This document shows, piece after piece, positions 24,606 to 35,397 of a DNA stretch of 64,000 nt. Where the stretch lies: positions 248,001-312,000 of the forward strand of contig NZ_PVTH01000005.1 of assembly GCF_003002875.1 (NCBI RefSeq), given 5' to 3'. Position 1 is the stretch's first letter. Each line of letters begins with the position of its first letter. The notes under the pieces were generated by a model, which searched no databases, was not told the DNA's origin, and was given only the letters and a program-made list of their open reading frames with translations. This DNA comes from Arcticibacter pallidicorallinus (lineage in GTDB: Bacteria; Bacteroidota; Bacteroidia; Sphingobacteriales; Sphingobacteriaceae). The position numbers and the translations under genes are program-made.

Positions 24606-24953
24606 TTAATTTTCATGGAACCCCTCACCGGTCTGAGCCTCTTTTGAAGCTTGTCGTAATATGTAACGGTCTATGTAAAATGTGCCAAATGGAATAATAC
24701 AGGCCACTAAAATCTTGGAAGTCGTCTGCCATCTCCACTGCCTTTCTACTCCAACGCTTAGCGTGCTGAGAATAAACCACAGGAATAACATGCCATGCAC
24801 CGGCCCAATAGTTTTAACCATGGTTGGATCTGAGGCGAAATACTTAAGTGGAACGGCAATTCCGAGCAGTACGAGAAGGGATATGCCTTCCAGGTAGCTC
24901 ACCAGCCTTAAGCGCCCCAATGGTGTTGTAAATAGTTGTTTCATTTTATTCAT
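24606..24953 (-). CDS. DUF3817 integral membrane protein
   Basis: 115 residues; the family start MKQLFTTPLGRLRLVSYLEGISLLVLLGIAVPLKYF begins at the second ATG (24942-24944), which is the likelier start. The GPVHGMLFLWF segment and the end block PFGTFYIDRYILR are characteristic of DUF3817 (YdzA-like). Three membrane helices are predicted. The next gene upstream, at 24981-25442, is also membrane-bound and is probably co-transcribed. Function unknown. Confidence 0.82.
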   Translation of the reverse strand: MNKMKQLFTTPLGRLRLVSYLEGISLLVLLGIAVPLKYFASDPTMVKTIGPVHGMLFLWFILSTLSVGVERQWRWQTTSKILVACIIPFGTFYIDRYILRQASKEAQTGEGFHEN

Positions 24954-24980
24954 CTGATTATCGAAATGTTTAGCAGGGAT

Positions 24981-25442
24981 TTAAAAATGTCTGAACAATG
25001 GCCTGCTTGCGAATGGGGAGAAAGGCCATGGGATAGCGAAAAAAATAATAAGCAATGCCAGGATAAACCATCGTAATATGGTCCGGTATTTGGCCTGATC
25101 ATCTGCTCGGCGCTTGGCTTTAGCTGATCCGATGGTGATCATCACAACTGCCGAGATCATTAGGGATATATGCACATAACGATAAAAGTTATGCTCAGTC
25201 CAGAGTCTACCGTTGGATTCAAACATCTCGAACATAACGATGGGACTCTGGAAATAAAGAGTCATACCAATGAGCAGTTGGATATGCGCAATAGTTGCGG
25301 TCCAGTGACGCAAACGATCTGCTATCGGTGTAAAAACGCTCTGTCGTAACAAGCTCCTATAGGAAAAAATGATTGAACAAAGAAGACTGCCTAGTAGTAA
25401 CCATCTGAATAGCGAATGGAGAGATAGTAAGAATATATACAT
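24981..25442 (-). CDS. four-helix membrane protein, unknown function
   Basis: 153 residues with four hydrophobic segments (about 10-27, 47-65, 88-106, 121-138). Histidines sit near membrane edges (LHSLFRW, RHWTATIAHIQ, YVHISLM), a layout often seen in Bacteroidota cytochrome-b-like small proteins, but haem binding is only a guess. It lies between DUF3817 and a broken TetR gene, all on the minus strand. Confidence 0.7.
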   Translation of the reverse strand: MYIFLLSLHSLFRWLLLGSLLCSIIFSYRSLLRQSVFTPIADRLRHWTATIAHIQLLIGMTLYFQSPIVMFEMFESNGRLWTEHNFYRYVHISLMISAVVMITIGSAKAKRRADDQAKYRTILRWFILALLIIFFAIPWPFSPFASRPLFRHF

Positions 25443-25488
25443 GACAATTGAGGGTTGTATACATAGTATGTTATTTATTAAAAAAAGT

Positions 25489-26101
25489 TCAGTTAAGACA
25501 GTCTAAATATTTCTTGAACTCTTGAAGAAATGTTTTGTAGGACTATTTCCCCAAGACCTTACCGAGGTAACGAACACCACCATAGTTAGCGATAACATAT
25601 TGCGAAATCTGCTTGGGATCATGCTCCTTTGCAATTTGCCCTTCGTCCTGAGCCAATGACAGTGCGGACTCGATTTCCGTTTGCCAGGCAACGAGCACAC
25701 GTCTAAGCAGTTTTTTTAAACGCTTGGTTATGAGCGGACATTTCTTCAATCAAATTTACCAGAGGGCATCCATACTCAACTTTAAAGAAGTCATTTTTGA
25801 GCAACAGCGCTTCCAGCATCTTGTATATATTGGTACGCACATCTCCTCCTTTTCTTAAATAAGCTGTTGAAAATTTGCTCATCCTCGGCGACATAATCTC
25901 ACTTATAACAGCAAGACCCATTTCTTCTTTGTTTTTAAAATGATAGAAGAATGCACCTTTTGTCACTTGCGTAGTTGCAATAATTTCGTCAACGCTGGTG
26001 GCCTGATAACCTTTTTGGTAGATCAGGTCAAACGACTTCTGTATTATGGAGCTTCGTGTTGTTTCGGCCTTAGACATAAGATACCAGTTAGTATTTTTCA
26101 C
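25489..26101 (-). pseudogene. TetR-family regulator, frameshifted and carrying an internal stop
   Basis: The N-terminal HTH is intact (IIQKSFDLIYQKGYQATSVDEIIATTQVTKGAFFYHFKNKEEM). The frame then breaks at a run of seven A residues (minus strand, about 25711-25717) after NQAFKK. One base fewer restores LLRRVLVAWQTEIESALSLAQDEGQI...YVIANYGGVRYLGKVLGK, which then meets an amber codon. Past that stop the same frame reads SYKTFLQEFKKYLDCLN to TGA at 25489-25491, a typical TetR tail. The start could also be the ATG at 26075-26077. Two independent lesions make a real pseudogene likely. It is divergent from the oxidoreductase at 26227 and probably once regulated it. Confidence 0.75.
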
Positions 26102-26226
26102 AAAAAAAAGTAAAATATCCAGCTACGCTAGTTTATTTAGTCATTACAAGGTAAAGCTCGAGTATTTGTAGTAGAACTTATTGAAACAAACTGATCAATA
26201 TTGTCTTATCAATAAAACTAGATATT

Positions 26227-26907
26227 ATGAAAGTCGGAATTATTGGCTCAGGTAACATTGGAAGCGCACTCGCACTATATCTCGTCAACCTCGGTCATGA
26301 GGTAATGATTGCGAACTCACGAGGTCCGGAGACTTTGAGTGAGGTTGCAGCAGAAACGGGCGCCACACCAGCCACAGTCGACGAGGCTGCAGGCGCGAAA
26401 GATCTGATCATCATTTCGATTCCGGAGAAAGCGATTGTAGATCTACCGGAAAATCTACTCTCCTCTTCCGAGGCCGTGATTGTTGACACTGGCAACTACT
26501 ATCCGTCGCGCGACGGTAAGAACGCGGATCTTGATGGTGGCTTAACCGATAGTGAATGGGTAGCGCGAGTGATCGGCCACCCGGTAATAAAGGCTTTTAA
26601 CAATATCTATTCGGCGAGTCTGGCTTCGAAGGCTGCTCCTGCCGGTAGCCCAAATCGGATTGCTTTGTCCGTCGCCGGCGACGAAGAGCGCGCAAAGCAG
26701 ATGGTCATGGATCTCATTGATCAGATCGGCTTCGACGCAATCGATGGTGGATCGCTGTCTGAATCATGGAGACAGCAACCGGGTACGCCTGCATATTGTC
26801 AGGATTTTGATAGAGATGCCTTGGCTTCAGCTTTGCAAAGAGCGGATCTTAACGAGAGAGCTGCCAATCTTGCACAGGCGGACGAACAAGCCCGGCCGTA
26901 TTTTTAA
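26227..26907 (+). CDS. NADPH-dependent F420 reductase-like / NAD(P)-binding oxidoreductase
   Basis: 226 residues. The Rossmann entry MKVGIIGSGNIGSALALYL carries GxGxxG at 7-12, and IANSRGPETL (about 29-38) is the NADP-specifying segment of the F420-dependent NADP oxidoreductase family. VIKAFNNIYSASL is another family block. In organisms without F420 these proteins are NADP-linked reductases of unknown substrate. Base composition is richer in GC than its neighbours (many GCG/GGC codons), which may point to acquisition. The divergent TetR gene next to it is broken. Confidence 0.85.
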   Translation: MKVGIIGSGNIGSALALYLVNLGHEVMIANSRGPETLSEVAAETGATPATVDEAAGAKDLIIISIPEKAIVDLPENLLSSSEAVIVDTGNYYPSRDGKNADLDGGLTDSEWVARVIGHPVIKAFNNIYSASLASKAAPAGSPNRIALSVAGDEERAKQMVMDLIDQIGFDAIDGGSLSESWRQQPGTPAYCQDFDRDALASALQRADLNERAANLAQADEQARPYF

Positions 26908-26992
26908 AAAGTCGGCGTGCAGAACAAGGTAATAGCGCTTTTGCCGGGTTCTGAGGAGTTATTCAAAACGTACATGAATTAAATATTCTAAT

Positions 26993-27769
26993 ATGTTCGG
27001 ATTCAAAAATATCGCGAAGACGCTCATTACTACTATTTCCTTATTCGGCTTTTTAAATGCATTTTCTCAGGTTAGCCCGGATATCAAACCTACAATTTGC
27101 CTACTGGGTGGAACACCGTCCTCTGCAAAGATCGTTGATGAAATACCTGAAGATTTAAAAGCAAAATACAATTTTATATCTTTTAACAGGCCTGGCTTTG
27201 GCGATACGCCTAACAAGACCTGGAATGAAGAAGACCTCTTTGACCTCGCGTCCAAAGCTGGTTTAAAGAGTGGAGATTTTGGAGTTATCGGCGTAAGCGG
27301 AGGTGGGCCACTAGCGATTCTTATAGCCCAAAGGTTTAAGCTGAAGTATTGTGGAGTGATTTCTGGTATGGTCCCGTCGAAAGATTATTTTCCTTTTGCG
27401 GATTCAACATTTACTAAGCCACTAATGATTAGCGTTCTGAGAGGTTTTGATGATTTCAAGAAAACTATTGAAGAATTTCCCAACGTCAATGAAATATTAA
27501 AACAAGCAGATAGCCCTGCTCCTATAGCCATTCGAGCATGCTTTGATGATCTTCACTTTATACTTAGGGGCACTACTTTCAGTAATCACACTTATGACCA
27601 AATGAAAGTTAACTGGATCCATGGGGAAAATGATAAAAATGTCGCATTAAAAAGTGCGCAATCATTTTTGGCGAAATTTAAGAATTCGAAACTAACAGTG
27701 ATTCCTGGTGCAGCACATTCCATAGATGCCCGTTTACTAGTGCGGCAGTTGGCTGATCAGTGGGATTAA
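26993..27769 (+). CDS. secreted alpha/beta hydrolase
   Basis: 258 residues with a signal peptide (about 1-25, FLNAFSQ). The catalytic triad is readable: Ser102 in the elbow GVSGGGP, Asp214 in HGENDKNV and His242 in GAAHSID, with FNRPGFGDT before the elbow. It is related to proline iminopeptidase or haloalkane-dehalogenase type hydrolases; the substrate is not inferable. It is followed by the GH43 gene after 76 bases. Confidence 0.85.
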   Translation: MFGFKNIAKTLITTISLFGFLNAFSQVSPDIKPTICLLGGTPSSAKIVDEIPEDLKAKYNFISFNRPGFGDTPNKTWNEEDLFDLASKAGLKSGDFGVIGVSGGGPLAILIAQRFKLKYCGVISGMVPSKDYFPFADSTFTKPLMISVLRGFDDFKKTIEEFPNVNEILKQADSPAPIAIRACFDDLHFILRGTTFSNHTYDQMKVNWIHGENDKNVALKSAQSFLAKFKNSKLTVIPGAAHSIDARLLVRQLADQWD

Positions 27770-27845
27770 ATCAGCTTCTCCCAGCCCTATAAACGTAACT
27801 CCTTATTGCTATATTTATATCCAACTAACAAGACCTAAGCTTTCT

Positions 27846-28976
27846 ATGCAACACTCCAACAACTTAACCACGAGGGTCAAAACATTTATAGCAGGAGCTT
27901 CTTTACTTTTATTTTCAGTCCCTGGTTTCGCGCAACACTCGAACAGCAATGTTTCCACAGGTCCAACGGGCATTGAGATTGTACCCAAAGTACAGAAACC
28001 GAAGAAGTCATCTGCTTACAACGAAAAGAAGCTAAGCGGCTACCTTCTGGTATATTTTAAAGATCAGGATCAATCGGCTTATCTGGCTATCAGTAAAGAT
28101 GGATATACTTTTACTGACATCAACAACGGAAAACCTGTTTTTATAGGGTCTCAGCTTGCGGAACAGAAGGGCGTTCGGGATCCGCACATTACCAGGGGGC
28201 CTGATGGTGCCTTTTATTTAGCGATGACCGACCTGCATATCGCTGGCAAACGCGCCGGTTTCAGGGATACGGAATGGGAACGTCCGGCCGAAAAGTATGG
28301 CTGGGGCAACAACCGTGCTTTGGTATTGATGAAATCGTATGATTTGATACATTGGACGCATTCAAATTTCAGGGTTGATAAAGCTTTTCCGGAGTTGGGC
28401 GATATTGATTGCTCCTGGGCTCCCGAAACTATTTATGATGCTGATAGAAAGAAGATGATGGTGTATTTCACGATCCGGTATAATAACAAAGACGCCAATA
28501 TTTACTATTCGTATGCAAACGACGACTTTACCAAGCTGGAGACAGTACCACAAAAAATCAATAACATCGGTGGAATTGATGCCGATATTACCAAGGTTGG
28601 CAACAAGTATCAGATGTTCTATGTCTCCCAAGCACAATTATTTCATGCTGTTTCTGACAAGATAAACCAAGGCTATGTGTCCGGCGACAAGAGGATCGAC
28701 CCTGAATCAGTCAACACAGAAGCCCCTAATGTGTTTAAACGCCTGGGAACGGGTAAATGGGTACTTATGTATGATGTTTATGGACTACGGCCAAGTAATA
28801 TGGGTTTTAGCGAAACAACTGATTTTGTTAATTATACAAACCTCGGGCATTTTAACAAGGGTGTTATGAAAACCACTAATTTTACCAGTCCGAAGCATGG
28901 TGCAGTTACTTATCTTTCCGAAGATGAGTTAAAAGCAATTATGGCCCACTGGAAAGTCGAAACAGAAGGTGACTAA
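27846..28976 (+). CDS. secreted GH43-like beta-propeller glycosidase
   Basis: 376 residues with a signal peptide (about 1-30, VPGFAQ). Five-bladed propeller landmarks are present: YLAISKDGYTFTDINNGKPV, GVRDPHITRGPDGAFYLAMTD with a candidate Asp, DIDCSWAPETIYD, and NTEAPNVFKRLGTGKWVLMYD with the Glu of EAP as candidate general acid. This fits the glycoside hydrolase 43/62/68 clan, often alpha-L-arabinofuranosidases or beta-xylosidases. Arabinose release would feed araBDA in this window (inference). No SusCD neighbour is present. Confidence 0.8.
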   Translation: MQHSNNLTTRVKTFIAGASLLLFSVPGFAQHSNSNVSTGPTGIEIVPKVQKPKKSSAYNEKKLSGYLLVYFKDQDQSAYLAISKDGYTFTDINNGKPVFIGSQLAEQKGVRDPHITRGPDGAFYLAMTDLHIAGKRAGFRDTEWERPAEKYGWGNNRALVLMKSYDLIHWTHSNFRVDKAFPELGDIDCSWAPETIYDADRKKMMVYFTIRYNNKDANIYYSYANDDFTKLETVPQKINNIGGIDADITKVGNKYQMFYVSQAQLFHAVSDKINQGYVSGDKRIDPESVNTEAPNVFKRLGTGKWVLMYDVYGLRPSNMGFSETTDFVNYTNLGHFNKGVMKTTNFTSPKHGAVTYLSEDELKAIMAHWKVETEGD

Positions 28977-29009
28977 TGGTATCTATTTCTTTTTTGGCTA
29001 TAATTATAT

Positions 29010-29978
29010 TTACCGCCAGATCATTTGTCCACCTGAAGTTTCAATCTTATTTTTACCTTTCACGAAAACGGGGATTACACCAGGAGTGTTTTGCGCAATC
29101 GGATCCACATTATAGTTCTTGCCGTCGTTGGGGATAATTTTCAGCGTCCACATCCAGCCGAATGGTCCAGTCTGTTTGTACTCGGTGCCTACAAGCAAGT
29201 ATTTTCCATCTGGAGAAAACTCGGGTACAGCTTCTTTAAAATTGCTGGTGGTAACCTGTGTCAGCTTTGATCCATCCATACCCATGGTATACACATGGTT
29301 TGCAATACGAACGGCGAGTTGATTGCCAGCTGGATTGACGGCTAAGTCACCCCAGTCTTGATAACTCATTTCTTTAAGCAAACTACCCGAGGTGTAAGGT
29401 GGGTCTAAACGTATGATATTGTTGTGATGCACGATCAACAGCGCATTGCCGGGAAGCCATAAGCGTTGATCGTTAAAACCCAGTTCTTGGCCGTTGATAT
29501 CGTGGATCCTTCCTACAAAATCACCATTTCGCTTTAGAATCGTGATACCGTCTTCCTTTTCGTTCGAAAGCACCAGAATATGACTGCTATCAAACGACAG
29601 ATAGCCCCTGCAGTAGGCATTCAGTCCCGGACTATTGTACACAAACTCCTCTATTATGCTACCAGTTGCAATGTCACTGAGGGTGAAGCGTATGGGGTAC
29701 TTTCCCAAAGTTTGCTCATTTACCACAGTAAGTTTGTATTTACCATCACGAGAGATGTCGAAATTATTAAGTTTCGAATTATCGGGAATAAAGGCAGACC
29801 CCACACCATCCGGTAAACTTACTTTAAGAATTCCCTCGGATGCCCAGTCGTAATAGATCGCGCCGTGTAACGAGGATGGATATCCGTTTTGACCGCCATC
29901 TGGCCCGTTATTTTCTTTTGAACAGGCTGATAATAGCATAAAAAACACCACAATCAGCGATATGTTTGTCTTTTTCAT
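29010..29978 (-). CDS. TolB-like beta-propeller lipoprotein
   Basis: 322 residues. A lipoprotein signal is clear (VVFFMLLSAC, Cys19). Repeated propeller strands follow, such as NNFDISRDGKYKLTVV, DLAVNPAGNQLAVRIA and VPEFSPDGKYLLVGTEY, matching the PD40/WD40-like TolB repeat. No catalytic motif. It is likely an outer-membrane-anchored binding or scaffolding protein with unknown partner. It is monocistronic with its own good promoter at 30034-30064. Confidence 0.8.
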   Translation of the reverse strand: MKKTNISLIVVFFMLLSACSKENNGPDGGQNGYPSSLHGAIYYDWASEGILKVSLPDGVGSAFIPDNSKLNNFDISRDGKYKLTVVNEQTLGKYPIRFTLSDIATGSIIEEFVYNSPGLNAYCRGYLSFDSSHILVLSNEKEDGITILKRNGDFVGRIHDINGQELGFNDQRLWLPGNALLIVHHNNIIRLDPPYTSGSLLKEMSYQDWGDLAVNPAGNQLAVRIANHVYTMGMDGSKLTQVTTSNFKEAVPEFSPDGKYLLVGTEYKQTGPFGWMWTLKIIPNDGKNYNVDPIAQNTPGVIPVFVKGKNKIETSGGQMIWR

Positions 29979-30033
29979 CGTTTTGATTTAGGAGTTTGTC
30001 TACATTATTTTCAATCTCTAAAAGATGATCTCA

Positions 30034-30064
30034 CAAACCTAAAGACAAGAAAGTTGGTCTACAA
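30034..30064 (-). promoter_or_regulatory. promoter of the TolB-like lipoprotein gene
   Basis: On the minus strand TTG (30064-30062), a 20-base spacer and TAGGTTTG (30041-30034) match the Bacteroidota consensus fully. Predicted initiation near 30027 gives a leader of about 50 bases. Confidence 0.65.
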
Positions 30065-30248
30065 TCCACGAAAACAGGGATTTTTTTGTTCTATCCTCTC
30101 CAATTTCCACATCCGTAGCAGAATGCGTTGGCAGCGCCGCGGGGCATTTACCTAGCGAAGGTTGTTACATAGGAATTTTAGTCTTATATCCTTAGATGTC
30201 ATTTAGTTAAGCATCATATCGCTCCTATTATTTTAATAGCTATCAGGC

Positions 30249-34019
<3,771 letters not shown>

Positions 34020-34200
34020 TTAGGTTATTATGTGGAGAAGACTAAAATCTATTTTCGAATTTTGACTACGATAGTGCTGTCATCGAGTCATATATCGATC
34101 GTAAGTTACTAAATTCCTTAAACTGGTAGTACCCAGTTTAACGACTCCTCTGCAACAAGCCTTTAAATCGTATCTTCGTGCACTAAAAGGAAACAACTTT

Positions 34201-35331
34201 ATGCCATTTAATTCTCTCGGTTTATCCCCTGCTTTGTTAAAAACACTGGAACAGGAAGGTTTCACAGCCCCCACTCCTATTCAGGAGCTTGCCATACCAG
34301 CTATTTTAAGCAAAAAAGACGTTTTAGGTATCGCAAAGACAGGCTCCGGAAAAACCGCCAGCTATGTATTGCCCCTGCTAACGAATTTACAAGGATCAAC
34401 AGGGTTAAAAAACCGACATGCGGATGTATTGGTTTTAGTTCCCACACGTGAATTAGCTGAACAGGTGAAAGATGTTTTCAAAGTCTTTACCGCGGCACTT
34501 CCCCAGCCTGTTAAAGTAGTGGCCGTGTATGGCGGTGTGTCCATCAATCCACAAATGATGGCTCTACAAGGCGTTAATGTGCTGGTTGCCACGCCTGGGA
34601 GATTATTGGAATTAGCTGGTTCTAATTCGGTGCACTTATCAGGTATTCAAACACTTGTGTTAGATGAGGCTGACAAAATGCTAAATCTAGGGTTCAAAGA
34701 TGAACTGGATAAGATTATAGCACTTTTGCCGGAGAAACGTCAGAATATACTATTATCAGCTACGCTGAGCGACGATATCGAGCATATCCACCAGATCATG
34801 CTTCGTGACCCTGTAGTGGTTAAGATCGCGGCAGAAGAGACTTCATTGGATTTGATCAGACAGGTTGCTTACCTTATTTCGGAAGATAAGAAAGGTCCTT
34901 TCTTGCGTTACCTGATCAATCATCACGAAATGAAACAAGTACTGGTTTTCGCGTCTTCCGTGCACCATGTCGACGCCATTGTCAACAAACTCCGGAAGAA
35001 TAATATCGATGCAAGGGCAATCCATAGCAAAAAAAGTCAGGGAGCCAGAACCGAAGCTTTAGCGCAGTTTAAATCGGGAAAGTTAAGGGTATTAGTAGCA
35101 ACAGATCTTATGGCCAGGGGAATCGACATTGACTCTCTTCCTTTTGTCATTAACTATGACTTGCCCAGATCGCCGAAAGATTATATCCACCGGATTGGCA
35201 GAACGGGCCGTGCAGATGCTGCTGGCGATGCTATCTCCCTGGTGAGTATAAACGAGCTGCATCATTTTGAAGTGATTCAGAAGAAGATGGGAAGACAGGT
35301 TGAGTTGATTAGGGATCTCCCTGTTGTATAA
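34201..35331 (+). CDS. DEAD-box RNA helicase
   Basis: 376 residues, a minimal helicase core without a basic tail. Q motif FTAPTPIQ (21-28), Walker A AKTGSGKT (45-52), PTREL (81-85), TPGR (131-134), DEAD (155-158), SAT (186-188), and HRIGRTGR near 336 are all intact. The RhlE-like class acts in RNA unwinding, ribosome assembly or mRNA turnover. A -7-like TATCTTCG lies at 34171-34178. It converges with the GH115 gene, with a shared hairpin between them. Confidence 0.96.
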   Translation: MPFNSLGLSPALLKTLEQEGFTAPTPIQELAIPAILSKKDVLGIAKTGSGKTASYVLPLLTNLQGSTGLKNRHADVLVLVPTRELAEQVKDVFKVFTAALPQPVKVVAVYGGVSINPQMMALQGVNVLVATPGRLLELAGSNSVHLSGIQTLVLDEADKMLNLGFKDELDKIIALLPEKRQNILLSATLSDDIEHIHQIMLRDPVVVKIAAEETSLDLIRQVAYLISEDKKGPFLRYLINHHEMKQVLVFASSVHHVDAIVNKLRKNNIDARAIHSKKSQGARTEALAQFKSGKLRVLVATDLMARGIDIDSLPFVINYDLPRSPKDYIHRIGRTGRADAAGDAISLVSINELHHFEVIQKKMGRQVELIRDLPVV

Positions 35332-35350
35332 CACGTTTCAATTCTAAAGA

Positions 35351-35387
35351 GAGCAAGAGCGTGAGATGAATCATGACGCTCTTGCTC
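35351..35387. terminator. bidirectional terminator between helicase and GH115 genes
   Basis: Perfect 12-base arms GAGCAAGAGCGT (35351-35362) and ACGCTCTTGCTC (35376-35387) enclose a 13-base loop. It sits between two converging stop codons. T runs are weak on both sides, so efficiency may be modest. Confidence 0.65.
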
Positions 35388-35397
35388 CTAATAAAGT

